Positions 32,061 through 44,939 of a DNA stretch of 64,000 bases are shown piece after piece (the stretch's first letter is position 1; each line of letters opens with the position of its first letter). The stretch lies in assembly GCA_022570795.1 (NCBI GenBank), contig JAKUDP010000009.1, positions 682,001 through 746,000 on the forward strand. Direction: 5' to 3'. Under the pieces are notes generated by a model. The model saw nothing but the letters and a program-made list of their open reading frames with translations, searched no databases and had not been told where the DNA came from. The translations under genes were made by a program, and so were the position numbers. The DNA comes from Sphaerulina vaccinii (taxonomy: Eukaryota; Ascomycota; Dothideomycetes; Mycosphaerellales; Mycosphaerellaceae).

Positions 32061-33817
32061 TCACTGATAATAGTATCTCGCAGCAATTCTTTGCTCGAGC
32101 CCCTCTTTCCATCGTTGCAGCTCTTCGGACCAAGTAGTCGCAACGCGCACTCTAACGATCTTAGTCCATAACTTACTGACCTCCCGATCCCAATCGTCGC
32201 CGAGTCTGCGTATCAGCTCATCATACTGGTTGCGCTGAGTCAATGTCGTGCCTCTGGCTAGCACAGGACTCTTTCTGGAAACGTCCGCATCATTGACCAC
32301 AACTCGCCTGTCCCAGCCCAGGTTCCGCAAGCATTCTTCATCCTCTTCAGAATGGAAAGCGATCTGTTGTGTGCCGCTAAAATGGTGCACGTGCGTGTCG
32401 ATGTGTAGCACTTGCAAGCAAGTGGGCGCTTGTGCGACTAGTGACAGGCAGTCCAGTACAACAAGATCTACACCGCGAAAGCAAGGAGATTGTCCTTTGT
32501 TGGCCAGGACGACCAGTGTCGACAACGAGGTTGGCAGAATGTCCACAAGGCGTGGCATAACGTAGGACGGTTGTGAGCATTTCGCGGCTCCATCCTTCTT
32601 CCAGGAATCCGTGCCAATATAGCATCTCCACAATGCACGCGCCTCGACACCGATATACTTGAGAGAGAGATGGCCAGAGAAATCGACCCAGTCCTTGTGA
32701 GGTGGATCGGGGTATATGACTGAGCCGTTGTCGAGTTTCTGCAATTCGCGAGGATCAAGCACAAGTCTCTCGAGCTTTGGCGTATACTTGCAAATCGCGA
32801 TGCTCAATTCGTGATAGTCGATTGCCATCAGTAGTCCTGACACATGTGATGCCTGCATGTTGTAGCCAGCCCAGACCACATTTAGGCTCACCAGATTCGG
32901 TAGGCTCTTCAATGCCTCGCGAATCCAGGACTCTGCAAAGCTGCAGCGCCAGAGACACAGATCGCGAAGCTGAGGCATTCTTGTGAGGAAATCCACGTCA
33001 TGAGCCATGAAACGGTATATGGTTAGAGACTGTATCGTCGGCAGGCGCAGGAGCGTCTGAAACTGGGACACTGTGGCAGTATCATCGTTCTGACCGTACC
33101 TGAGGCTAAGCACTCGTAGTTTACGCAGTGGCAAGTTTCCAAAAGTACAATGAGGATCCTGCACTCCACGAAACAAAGTATTCGGTCGTTCTTTAACCAG
33201 TTCTTCGCACAGTCTTGCCATGAATCCTTCTTTCCAAGATAAAGAACCTGTGAGGTCTAGCGATGTGACCTCCGTGCACAGAAAGAGAAGCAGAGCCACT
33301 TGAACGTCCTCGATCGCTTTTATGGGCTGGGTTTGTAGGTATCGGACCAGATTCCGCCCCAAGCCGAATTTGCTGATGCAGTTGAGCCAGTGAAAGTACC
33401 CATCCTTTGGTGACATGAGATGCTTGTTCTCGCGAGGTACGCATTCATCTAAAACAAGCTGCTTAACAGAAGCGGCAACATCGGTATGTTTGAGCAAAGT
33501 GGGTATGAACTGCGTGGGATTCGCGATCTTGTAGCCGGGGAAAACGTGATACATTACAGGACTGGCAATTCGTCTGAAGCGCTTGCAGCATCGTGTGATG
33601 GACGAAAGTGTCTGTAAATCCAGTTTGTGTCTAGCAGCATACTCGTCGGTGATCTCTGGTGGGCATTGATCTGGTTCCTGCTATTTCGCCGAGGCTGAGC
33701 CTGAAGATTTTCGTGTTGCTCGCGGCCCAGCACAGCTGGCGTGGGGAGCTGAAAGGGCAGGAATATCTGCAAGAGGAGCTCGTCTGGTAGGCCACGGGCA
33801 TGCTCCCTTTGTGCCAT
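32061..33817 (-). CDS. F-box/LRR-like protein, 566 residues
   Basis: Two exons (33734-33817 and 32061-33677) join in phase 0 across a 56-bp intron (donor GTGCTG, weak; acceptor AGCAG). Exon one gives MAQREHARGLPDELLLQIF, an F-box start (L-P-x-E-L-L-x-x-I-F), and exon two continues the F-box (LSSITRCCKRFRRIASPVMY). The remainder has leucine-rich-repeat-like spacing (LRKLRVLSLRYG; MPQLRDLCLWRC; LPNLVSLNVVWAG). Such proteins are substrate adaptors of SCF ubiquitin ligases; the target is unknown. The C-terminus is charged. It is the last intact gene before the RIP island, about 550 bp from its edge. Confidence 0.75.
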
Positions 33818-34349
33818 ATCAATGGCTTTTGACTTCCTATAATTCGAATCCAGGTAAAGTCTAGACGAAGGGCGATGTCGATGAGGTCAGTCTGGTCAGT
33901 CAGGAAAGATGAAAACAGAGAGAGAATTTGACAGCTTCAGGACACAAACGCTGCCAGACGCCCACCTGCTACTGTGGGCTCCACCCAACCGGTGTGCTGG
34001 AAGCGACGCCGGCTGCCTGCATTGGTCTTCGCAGGATGGAGAGACGGTAATTCTCAGCGACGTCGAGTACGACGCGCTTCGAAAGAGGTGTCCTACATGC
34101 TGGAACATGTGTGATGTAGATCGCTGCCATGGTGTTGGTGAGTTGAAGAGAAGAGAGGGTGAAGTCAAAGAACAAGTGACGAAGTGAAAGGTGAAACACT
34201 GGGCCGACAGGCTACGTGAACGAGAAAGTGGCAGTTTCCGGCCTTGGCGAACTTTAAAGACCACTTCTTCACCTTATTAGTACTAGAACATGGTCAATAC
34301 TGTTCCTACATAGACTACACAATATATAGAAGAAAATGAAGCTTCCGGA
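33818..34349. other. Junction between ordinary sequence and the RIP island
   Basis: Two overlapping frames exist, 33909-34187 on plus (92 codons, with CPTCWNMCDVDRC near its end) and 33969-34199 on minus. Neither is supported by a known domain. Composition turns abruptly AT-rich and CpA-poor near 34330-34360. I could not tell whether a gene was truncated here. Confidence 0.35.
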
Positions 34350-35246
34350 AGGTATTATTAGCTTAATATTACTATCGTACTCTCAAAACTATATTACTAA
34401 GCTTTTATAATCTAGGACTATATCTAATTATTTATATATCTAAAGAACTAGTTTATTAATCTCCTCGTAAGTTATCTTACTCTATATAAGCTATATAGTA
34501 CTTTTGAGATCTTCTTAATTTTTATAGCTATTAAGAAAGTAATATTTATAAACTTACTATTTTAGAGTATACTAAATAGTTTCGATTATAGACAAATTCG
34601 GACTATATATATAGTTAGTATAGTACTTTATTTTATAGCTATCTTTCTATATATATACTATATTCTTTTTTAATATATTACTATAAGTAGAGTTATTATT
34701 TTCTTCGAGTATCTAGTACTTACTAGTATATCTAGTAGCAAGTTTGTCTAGTAGGTAGGCCTTATCTAATATCTCGATATATTAATCTATTATAAGGTTG
34801 CTAGCTTCTTTACTCTTCTAATAGAAATATAAGTCGCTCTTATAGTTCTATCTAACTATAGCCTAGTAGTATAAAGTAGTTCTATTATTCTATAACTTAT
34901 ACTATATATAGAAAGGCTCGTATAACTCCTACTATCTACGAGTAACTCTATAGTTGTTTTCTTTACTTATAGCGAGATATATTTTATTACTAAACTTTAC
35001 GAGCTTCTACTAACTTAATAGCTTGTATTTTATCTCGTATATAAATATTCTATAGTCTATACGAGTCGATTTTTTTATCTACTATCTCTAGTAGCTTCTA
35101 TAGTACAAATACTTTTTTTTTAAGTCTCTTTCGAATAAGCTTCTAGTAGTAGTTAAGACCTATCTTTTTTTTAAGTTTCTACTTACTAAGTAACTATTTC
35201 TAGAAGAAAAAGCTATCTAGGCTAAACTTAAATAAGTAGCTATAGA
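34350..35246. repeat. Unassigned RIP-mutated sequence left of the outer element
   Basis: AT-rich sequence of the same mutated type lies outside the left LTR of the outer Gypsy element. I could not recognise any retained protein motif on either strand. It may be a third repeat into which the outer element inserted, or a truncated copy. Confidence 0.45.
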
Positions 35247-35430
35247 GTATTAGATTATAGAGGACCTAATAATCTTACTAAGTAGAGGCTAAGCTTAATC
35301 TAGTTAGAGCTTATTAATATATCTATAAGAAAGTAAGTAAAGAAGGTTCTTATATTCTAATTAGTAAGATAGAATAGTAAGTTATATATAATAACTATCT
35401 ATAACTATAATACTTATTACCTATATATAT
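35247..35430 (-). repeat. Outer element 3' LTR (left)
   Basis: This matches 55191-55379 over about 180 bp with only a few transition differences. The segment 35256-35290 (beginning TATAGAGGACC) is the end that also appears inverted at 55557-55591. LTR borders are approximate, because flanking similarity fades gradually and no target duplication was found. Confidence 0.7.
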
Positions 35431-35649
35431 AAAGAAGATTCTTTTTTTAATTTTAGTACTTTTTTTAATTTCTCAAAAGTAGAGAAAGTAGAGAGATCTA
35501 AGTTACTTTTCTTAATTTCTTAAAAAATAAAAGATTAGAAAAAATAGTTTTTCTATTTTAGGTATTCTAATTCTAGTAGACCTACCTATTAGTAGAAACT
35601 ATAATACTATTTTCTATCTAGCTTAGCTTTGTTCTAAAGCTTATAATAT

Positions 35650-36290
35650 ATTAGTTCTTATTATAGAAAATCTATAAAAATACCTTTCTATTCTTTTCTC
35701 TTCTACTAAACTATTATATTATTATTAAAATCGAAATATACTCTATATTATTATAAGAAGACTAAAAAAATATTTTATAAAGAAAATTCTATAATATATC
35801 TATATAATATATATAAAAGAGAGGGTTATATATATAAAGTATATATTTTATCGGATCGGAATACTAAGTACTAGTAGTATAACCTAAAAAGCTATAATAT
35901 AAAAGTTACTAAGAAAGAGTAGAAACGTCTCTTAGCTTAGTAGAAAAAGTTGCTAAAAGAGCTCGATATAGTAAAGGAGGCGCTAGCGATAGCTTATATA
36001 AGAGAAATATATCTTCGCAAACAACTAGATATAGTAGACTAGAAAGTAGCTAAGAGTTATACTTTTAAAGATTATATTTTTTTTAATAAGAATAAGAAAG
36101 TTTAGAAAAAGTTTATAGTATTAGATCTAGACTCTTCTACTATAGTACTTACTCTATTACTTTAGACTTAGAGTATAGCTAAGAGTATTCTAGATTCCTT
36201 CTAGAAAGGTCTAATACCTTCTTTCCTTATAGACTCTAGTAAAATTATACTAGAAGCTAGTAGTAGTTTATAAAGTTAGACTTTAGTTCC
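35650..36290 (+). pseudogene. Plus-strand coding remnant inside the outer element
   Basis: A plus-strand frame here stays open apart from RIP-type TAG stops. It reads as a coiled-coil-like segment (AYIREIYLRKQLDIVD near 35995-36040) followed by KSYTFKDYIFF and VLDLDSSTIVLTL. This strand is opposite to the Gypsy genes on both sides, so it is either a separate inserted element or an antisense accessory gene. I recall similar helical tails in fungal transposon-encoded proteins but cannot assign a family. Confidence 0.35.
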
Positions 36291-36979
36291 TAGGTATTTT
36301 CTAATTTATTATACTTTTTCTACTTAATTAAGTAGTTCTAACCCTTTTGTTCTAGAATCTTTTCTACTTCAAATATATTTTCTTTCTTAGGTTAGAAGTA
36401 GAATATTTCTTAGTAAAGTATTTTAGTATCTATAGATTCTAGTAATAATATATAGAATACTAGGTAGATCTTTATATCTTTTAGTAGTTTAAGTTAGTAG
36501 TAAACTAGTCTTTATAATTTATTAATTAAAAATAGTCCGACTTTAACTTAATCTAGTTTCTTTATCTTTCTTTTTATTTTAAATTTTCTTATAAAAAGAT
36601 AGACTTTATTCCCTCTTTTTAGCTAAAATACTATTTTTTGTTTAATATTATATAGTCTAGCTATTATTAGTTGCGAGTCTATAATTTGTTCTTCTAGTTC
36701 CTTATAGAGGTTCTTTAGATCTTTACTTATAATTATAGTATATTCTACCTATAGGTAAAATAAAAGTTCTCTAAAAAAATTTAGATTTTGTCTATAGTTC
36801 GAGAAGAATAGTATAGCCTTTATTATCTCTAATTACTAATTATTTAGTATAAGCTATACTATTAGTAGTAGCGCTAACTAGTTATTTTATATATAATTAA
36901 TATAGTATTATAGGTATTATTCTAGTATTTAATTTATTCTTTTAGTTTGTCTATCTATTTAGGGATAATATACTATTAA

Positions 36980-37220
36980 TAGCTTGTATTTGATTCTAAG
37001 TATACCGACTAAGGTCTTCTAGTAGTTAGAGGTAAAGAGCTTGTCTCTATCTATAATAAATACTTTAGGAAATCTATAATATCTTATAAGCCTATCTATA
37101 ATAAAGTATCCGAGCTACTCTATAGTATATATTTTGCTAGTAGTAATAAAGTATATATATTTAGTAAGCCTATCGACTATAACGAGTATTATATCGTAGC
37201 TAACTCTAGTAATTCTATTT
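36980..37220 (-). pseudogene. Integrase core remnant of the outer Gypsy element
   Basis: The minus strand reads ILVIVDRLTKYIYFI and then FPKVFIIDRDKLFTSNYW, which match the first two acidic blocks of Ty3/Gypsy integrase cores. RIP stops interrupt the frame (for example before LGYFI). It lies downstream of the reverse transcriptase on the same strand, the Ty3/Gypsy gene order. Confidence 0.75.
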
Positions 37221-38429
37221 TATAATTTTAGTAACTTTATAATAAAATCTATTATAACTTCGTTCTATAGTTAATATAGAGAAGTATAGAATTAGATATA
37301 TCTATATTTTATATATCGATCTACTTTATTCTATTAGTAGAGCTTATAGCATTTAATATATTATAATATATATTTATATATATATAGAAAGCTAAAGTTT
37401 CTCTAAATTAACTCTATAGTCTTAGTAATTCTAGGATATCTATACTAAGGATTATTATAGTAGTATTATATATATTTATTCTCTCGGTCCTTTAGTACCT
37501 AGTACTTTCCTTATAATATAAAAAACTATTTTTTAGTATTCTAAAGAACTTATATAATATAATTAAACTCTATCGAGTTCGAGCTTAGGCTTATATCTAG
37601 ATTAGCTCTAAGTACTTTCTAATATACTAGTTCTTTTCCTTCTATATAGTTACTTCGGCGGCTTAGTATATTAGCTCGACTATTGTCCTTTCCTAGTATA
37701 TAGTAGATTTCGAACTTATATTAACTAAGTAGTTCCGACTAGTAGGCCTATTATTATATTAGTACTTTTGTTATAGTAAAGTAAGTTAGATTCTTATAAT
37801 TAGAAAGAATTATAAGCTTAGAGGCTTCTTCTATATATACTTACTAGTACTATATTATAGTAATAATTATAAATAACTCTTTATTATAGATATTATAGTT
37901 CTATTCTATAGAAGTTAGTTTCCTCGAGTAGTAAGCTACTAGGTATCTCTTCCTATTATACTCTTATATAAAGTATACTCCTATAGCTATATCTAATATA
38001 TTAGTCTCTAGTTTAACTTTATATTTCCTATTAAATAATTATAGTACTAGTACTTAGTAGTATAATATTTTAAGTACTTTAAAGGCCTTTGCTTGGTCTA
38101 TACCCTAGCTCTACTTTCTATCCTTCTATATAAGCTCGTTTAATAGTATAGAGAGCTTTAAGTAGTCCTTAATAAACTTCTAGTTATAATTAGCTAGTCT
38201 AAGGAATAATTATACTTTTTTAACTATTTTAGGTACTAGCTAAGTTTATATCGACTCTATCTTTGCTAGATCGATCTTAATTCCTTAAAGGCTTAGAATA
38301 AATTCTAGGAACTTAACTTCTTTCCTATAGAACTCGTACTTTTCTAGAGTAGTATAGAATTCTATATTTATAAGTTATTAGAAAATATTCTAGACTTGTT
38401 TAATATATTTCTATAGAGGCCTCTTAGTA

Positions 38430-38726
38430 TAGATAAGAATATTATCTATATATATAATAATATATATATTAAGTAGGTCTCTAAGAATATTATTTACTAT
38501 CTTCTAGTAGGAGGCTAGTATATTAGTTAGTTCTATAGGTATAACTCTAAACTCGTAAAGTCTATAGTATATTCGGAATACTATTTTCTATTCTTTGCCT
38601 TCTACTATATAGATAGTATAGAATACGTCTTATAGATCGATTTTTGTATACTAGTTAGATTCTATAAGTCTGTCTTATAGTTCTTCGATATTAGGTAGTA
38701 GATATTAGTTCTTAATAGTAATCTTA
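38430..38726 (-). pseudogene. Downstream half of the outer reverse transcriptase
   Basis: The minus strand reads LNKITIKN next to the insertion point and YIDNILIYTKRPL near 38440, the mutated YIDD catalytic box (D changed to N by a G-to-A transition). The upstream half of the same domain (VVDY, then KLN) is found at 52360-52376, on the other side of the inner element. Confidence 0.75.
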
Positions 38727-38731
38727 TTTAG
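38727..38731 (+). repeat. Target-site duplication, left copy (TTTAG)
   Basis: TTTAG directly precedes the inner element's left LTR and recurs directly after the right LTR at 52355-52359. Five base pairs is the usual duplication length for LTR retrotransposons. Confidence 0.75.
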
Positions 38732-38845
38732 TACTAGGTATACTATATAGTAGTCTCGAAGTAGTTAATTGTCTAAGTCTATATACGTCTAGCTGCAAGA
38801 AGGTACCTTGTACCTATAGCCCTATATAGGTAGCTGCCCGTAATA
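38732..38845 (-). repeat. Inner element LTR, left (3')
   Basis: 114 bp, aligned without gaps to 52241-52354. The three differences (G/A in GCTGCAAG, and CG/TA near the end) are all transitions of the RIP type, so the LTRs were nearly identical when mutation began. Confidence 0.85.
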
Positions 38846-40483
38846 GTCTGCCCCCTATATCCTTCGAAAGATATCTACTATCCTTAGTAGTAAGAAAAAA
38901 GCTACTCTATAGAATGTTCGCGAGGTCGTATGCGACCGTCTAGACGCGTATTAAATACTACCTAGCCCGCTACTTACTGCCGACGTGCTTCTCTACGTCT
39001 AGTATATATAGTATAGTACTATATTATATAGTAAATGTTATTATAGGTCTTGTAATATAGGTGCCTATATAATTTCGTATATCTGCGAGTTCTGCTTATA
39101 CTTATAGTATATATTTTATAATATAGATAGGGAGCGAGCTTAGGCTTTCGTATTTCGTCTATTACTCTTACTCTTCTTTATATAGGGCGGGTATATCTAT
39201 AATAGGTTTAGCGTCTACTAGCTTAGTTGGCTTCGCTATAGGGTAGTAATAGTCGGTACCTATATAGCTACTAGTGCCAGGTTCTAAGTCTGCGACTATC
39301 GGACTTGCTAATATATAGCGATAATAGTAGGTAGGAGGGTATATCTAAAGTCGGCCTATTCGTTCGGCGACAAGGCGTCGTAGCGTCCCTATATAGACGC
39401 GCGGCTAAGAGTAAGCCTATCTAGAAAGTATAGACTATCGTACTAGAAGTTCCTATAGTAGGTATCGATATAAGCTAGGACGTTATTAGAGTCTAGATAA
39501 TTAACGTCTAGCGATAGTAGGGCCCTTAAGCGCTAGAGTATCTCGTTGAAGTAGGCTAGGGCCTCGTCTTATAGTCGGCGTTACTATTTGTCTTATAGTA
39601 GTCTATAGAGTCTGCGAGAAATGCGCGCTAGATCGATCTCTATAGGCTAGTTAACCTACTCTTCGACGAATAGTATTATTAACCTACCGATAAACGTAGC
39701 GTCTATCTTGCTACGGGCTATATACTAGTATTAGTTAGTAGGGTAGCAGTTAGCTAAGACGTAGGATCGCTACGCTTCTTTGTTTGAGAGCGTCCGATTA
39801 AGGCTAGTATTATACTTGTCTAGCTACGTTTTGTAGAAATATCTAGATCTATATAGTAGTAGTCTACTATAAACTTTAGTATATACTAGTCCGGCTAGAG
39901 AGTCTATAATATATAGTCGTCCTATTAGTAGACGTATATTATAAACTATATAGTAATAACCGAAAGTTAATAGCTACTAGAGGCGAAGTTAGACGTCTAA
40001 AACCTAGCCTTGCGAATATATCTATAGAAGTCTACCTACGTAGAGGTCTTCGAGATATATACTCTATAGAGGTAGAGAGTCTAGGAAGATTATACTATAG
40101 GCCCTATAGATAGGTATCCTAAGCGTTAAAGCGTTTCGGGCTTTAGTATTATTTTTAAAATTATTATTATACTAAGAGCAGACCTACTAGCGCTCCTCTA
40201 GGTACGTTGTCCTATATTAGTATACTAGTCGGACGTCTATACCTGCCGTCTGCAAGCGTATATACTATAGCTAGGTATCTTACTCTTCTTTGTCTTCCTT
40301 GTTACTATCTTCGTCTCTAGTATCCTAGACTTCCTACTTGGTAGGAGCCCTACTAGTATAGTAGATTCGAAAATTACTTATATTAGGGCAGATTCGGAAA
40401 TTACCTATATTGTCTAGGTCTGAGAATAGCGATCTAGTTAGGCCTGCGGGCAGTCTAGGTACTAGTAGGTCCTCGCGATATAG

Positions 40484-40591
40484 TAGGTCCTTACGATATA
40501 GAGGTAGTAATATCCCTATATTCTATATAGATACTTGTAGGCCCTCGCGACGTAGGGGTAGTAGCATTCCTATATTCTATATAGATATATA
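40484..40591 (+). repeat. 54-bp tandem repeat, two units
   Basis: Two adjacent units (starting at 40484 and 40538) share the block CCTATATTCTATATAGATA and neighbouring sequence. The period is 18 codons, and the plus-strand frame reads GSNIPIFYID and GSSIPIFYID. Other RIP-mutated sequence surrounds it. This may be a remnant of a repeat-containing accessory reading frame in the inner element. Confidence 0.5.
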
Positions 40592-43263
40592 CGGCCGCGG
40601 CTTTCTCGGCAGACTAGGAGGTAGAGCCAAGTTGCTAATAGCCTACTATATTTTTATAGACGTTAAGTAACTTGCAGACGTTTATAGAGGTTGCTTTTCT
40701 AGATATAGAAGCCGTACCTTAGGAGCGTCTAGTATAGCTTTATTACTATATAACTATTTGCTACTTTTATACTATACGACTATAGATATATATATCTATA
40801 CGTTTGCTAGTAGAGTCGAGGGACGGGTAGGTATAGGTATAGGGTTAGGGCTTGTTGCTACTAGTCGCATTATATAGTAGACTGCCGGCTATTCTATAAT
40901 AGGCAATTCTAGGGGTGCGATATAGATTAAGCTATTGTCCGGAACGCCTAGTAGTAGAGGGTAGTGCTAGGTCTTAACGTCTAGGGCGAAGTAGTAGTAG
41001 GTCTCGCTATAAAATCTAATAGTAAATAGTATACTATCTAGGGCTACTAGCGGCTTTTGTTCGCCTCGATTTTGGACTCTAGCCCTAACTAGGACTTCTC
41101 GCAGACCTATAGGTTCCTCCTATATCTGCGGTAGCTAATATACTTATAGACTAGCTATCGTCTAGTCTACTATTAGTCGTATAACGTCGAGGTTCGATCT
41201 ATCTCTATATCTAGTTACCTATATATATTCTATATCTATATCTGCGAAAGTAGTAGTAATATTTTGTTCGGTAAGCGTCTATAGTAGGCGTCCGTTAAAC
41301 GATATTATATAGGATATAGAATAGGCCAAAACTCGGGCTTGCTCCGAGATAGTCTACTAATTCTACTCGCTTGTTGCGAGTCTATAATATAGTATATTTT
41401 GCATACCTAGTACGACTACTATATATACTAGGTCGAGCTAGGTTGCTAGTCTTGCGTTCGACAGTCTTATATTACTAGGCGGCTCTAGATCGTCGGATAG
41501 GGGCTAAGGTAGCCGAGTATCGAAATTGCTTAGGCTTAGTAAATAGCTACGGCTGCGGCTAGAATAGCTGCGGCTAGGCAAGGATAGCTATCTGCCTAGT
41601 ATTAGCTTTGTCGTGCTTGCGATAGGTAGCTATTATAGGACGGGTACCTAAGTAGATTATATAGGCGGCCGCTAAGCGGCTTGCTACTTTGCCTTTATAC
41701 TTAGCTTATTATATAAATACTAGTCTCTCTAGTATAATACTTATCTAAAAGGTAGGTCTTGCTAGGGTAAAACGACGTCTACTTAGGTCTTGCGATATAG
41801 GATATAGTATATATTAATATCTACGCGCTAGTCGTAGTAGTATAGGTAGGCTTGAAATTTATAAGCCTCGGTCTAGATAGATATAGTATCGCCCGGCGCT
41901 TTAGTCTTATCTAGAAAAGGGTAGTATAGCTCGTACTCTAGTAGACAAGTTCTAATAATTGCTAGCTTTGCCTAGACCTACTACTTCTATAGGTCTGCTA
42001 CTATAATATAATTATTGCTTGCTAGGAGTCCCGGGAGGACAGTCCTCGCATAAGCGCTAGCTTCTCTATATAGCTACTAGTCTCTATTTTTACTATCTCT
42101 AGCTTTCGCTAGTCTGTAGGCTACCTTATTTCTAGCTATTGCTATAATCTATATAGACGCATCTTCGAGGTTTAGGTCGCAAATATTAATATCTAGGATT
42201 CTATAGATAAGCGCTATAATAGGTATAGCTATAGCTAGTAGGAATTTCTACTCTTAGATAAGGAATCTTAAAAGCAATCGCAGATACTAAGCTTGGTCTA
42301 CGTCTAGGTACGCGAGGAAGTATATTACAACCTAGATATTATAGCTATATATAGCGTTGTTGCGCTAGTAAGGGAAGACGTATAGTAAGATTTCCTAGAT
42401 AGATAGTAGACGTACGACGTAGACATTCCTCTTCTAGATAAAGCTAATATTTATAAGGTATACAAAGTCTAGAGCAATATTAAAGAGCTATTTTAGTTTC
42501 AGAATAGTATCCGGGTCGGTTAGCTCTAGGAATACGTCTATAGATGCATCTAGAATTATCGCGAGGTAGCGTATATATACTATAGGGTCTTGTAGAGGAA
42601 GCCGAAGGTCGCGTGCGCCTACTATCTTAGTCTCGCAAATATATAGTAGTATAACTATATTGCCGTAGTATATATATAGGAACTTCTAGACGTCTATAAT
42701 AGGTACTATTATCGATCGTCCTTTATATAGGTCTATAGGTACGCCTATCTCGTATAGTAGGGTCTACTTGTTTAGGCTAAGAGTTCGTCTAATAACCTAG
42801 GTTAATACCTAGTCTAGCTTCCTCGGTAGTCGGACTATAGCTAGAGAGACGCTACTAAAGGGTCTTATAGTAACCCTCGTACCTATTATCGGACCTAGAG
42901 TAAGTATAGCTAGTAGATCGATATATAGGGATATAGTATTAGGAGCCGTAGACGAGGTATTTAGTATAGGTTGTATATTCGGATATATATTTATAAATCC
43001 CGAGCTAAGTTCAACGTCCGGCAGACAGTCTACGTCTAGCGTTAGAGGCTAAGTAGCTAGCGTACGCGTTCTTTTATACTCTTCCGCTATAAGAGGTATC
43101 TAGTTATTTCGCAAAAGATATAGTACTAGTACTCGAGGGAGGTTAGCGTCCTTTATCTCTACTCTAAGATCGCTTCTCCTTACTTTCTTATATAGACAAG
43201 TAGACCGAGTAGGCGATTATAGAAGGTCTAGTAATAGCGAGATATATAGGCGCTTTGTTCCTT

Positions 43264-43352
43264 CTAGAGTGCGCTAGTCTATATTATTTTCTTATATAAA
43301 GCTTCTACCTAGAGTGCGCTAGTCTATATTATTTTCTTATATAAAGCTTCTA
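43264..43352 (+). repeat. Exact 44-bp tandem duplication (period 45)
   Basis: The segment starting CTAGAGTGCGCTAG is present at 43264-43307 and again at 43309-43352 without a mismatch. Because the surroundings are heavily RIP-mutated, exact identity indicates the duplication came after the mutations. Confidence 0.75.
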
Positions 43353-44939
43353 AAATCTATTATTAGGAAGCTTGTCTATAGTAGCTTGTACGTCTATAGT
43401 AGTTCGAGTCTGCTGCCGATATTCGGCCTTATAATTATTACCTCCTAGTCCGATAAGTTGTTCGAGTCGCTATTCGCGTCGCTTATAAAGTCTACGGCCT
43501 CGGAGGTCTATAGTAGATAGGTATTAGAGAAGTATCGCTTATTTAAGTTGAACCTCGCAACCTCGTCTTTATCGCCGTACGCTATATCTAGAAGGTAGCG
43601 GCCGTACGCTATAAGAAGGTCTATATATAGGTCTGCGATCGCGCGCGGCAAGGCGCTAGTAGGTAAAGGTCGTAGTCCTCCTTCTCGTCGGTTTGTTCGT
43701 AGGTCTATAGAGGGTAGGGAGGTGCGTAGTATTCCTATAGTAGGTAGGTAAGTATATAGATATATATAAGGTAGACGAGCGTTAGTATTATAGAAATATC
43801 GCTTATTTAAGAAGCGGCTATAGAAGTAACTATTTAAGACTAGTAAATGCGAGAGTAGGTCTAGAAGTAGAACTTTCTATATCTTATTATATAGACGTCT
43901 ATTATCGTAATAATACTATTATAAAGGTAGCTACTAGTAAATAAGCCGTATTTGTTAATAATAACAATATTTCTAGAATAATAGAAAAGACTCTATCGGG
44001 ACATTTAAGCCTAATAACGCCTACGTCGCAGGGCTCGTTTAGCTCGTACGTCTAAAAAAGGCTATTACTCTATAGCTCGAGGCTCTTCTAGTCTCTTATT
44101 ATTACTATCTTTAGACTCGCTAGCTAGCGTTTCGGGTCTAATAGTAGGTCTAACTATTTTAGATCTAATAATAGGTCTAATAGTAGCTTCTAGTATTACT
44201 AGTCTAACCTAGGCTTCTAGCTATATACGTATAGGTAGAGATACACGTCTGCTACGATAGCGCGGCTAATTAGGTAGGTATATAGCGTCGTACTCTCTTA
44301 CCAAAGCGGCGGCGTCTTTGAGGTTATCTATATCGTACTATATATTATACTAGTATCTATACCCTACCTACTTAATAAGATATATTATACGTCTATGCGT
44401 TACTCGTCTATCGAGGAGGCGTTCGATCTTATAGCTAGGTTTATTATTCTTAGCATCTAGACTAACCTCTATAGGCCCGGGTTTAGGTATTTCGCAGTTA
44501 TAGGGATTATTTCTATCTAGGTAGAGCTCTAGTTAGGCGACGGATACTACTAGGTATATTCTTATTATAGGTAGCAGCTCTAGTCTATATATAAGTCTGC
44601 TAACTACTTCTAGGATTGTAAACGAACCTACTTATTAGTAGGAGATCTTCTACCGAGTATACCTAGGGATCTTGTAGCTATAGTAAAGATATAGGAGGAC
44701 TCGCTACCTACGTCTAAAACGGATAGGTTAGTAGGCTACGTCGTATCTCTCCTTTATAGCTACTACTACCTAAGCTATAGAGTCTATAGCCTAGTCTCGG
44801 GCTTCCTATCTAAGGGCGACGTAGTTAGCTATAGGGAGCTCTATAAGTAGTATAAGAGCGTCTAGGTTAGTCTTATAGCCTTAGATTATAATATTAGGTA
44901 TCTCGGCAGATAAGGTATTATACGAGTTGTTTAACTCTA

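Noticed and set aside
40410..40670. 86-codon plus-strand open frame in the RIP island
   Set aside because: It lies inside the mutated element and is explained by a 54-bp tandem repeat rather than a functional gene.
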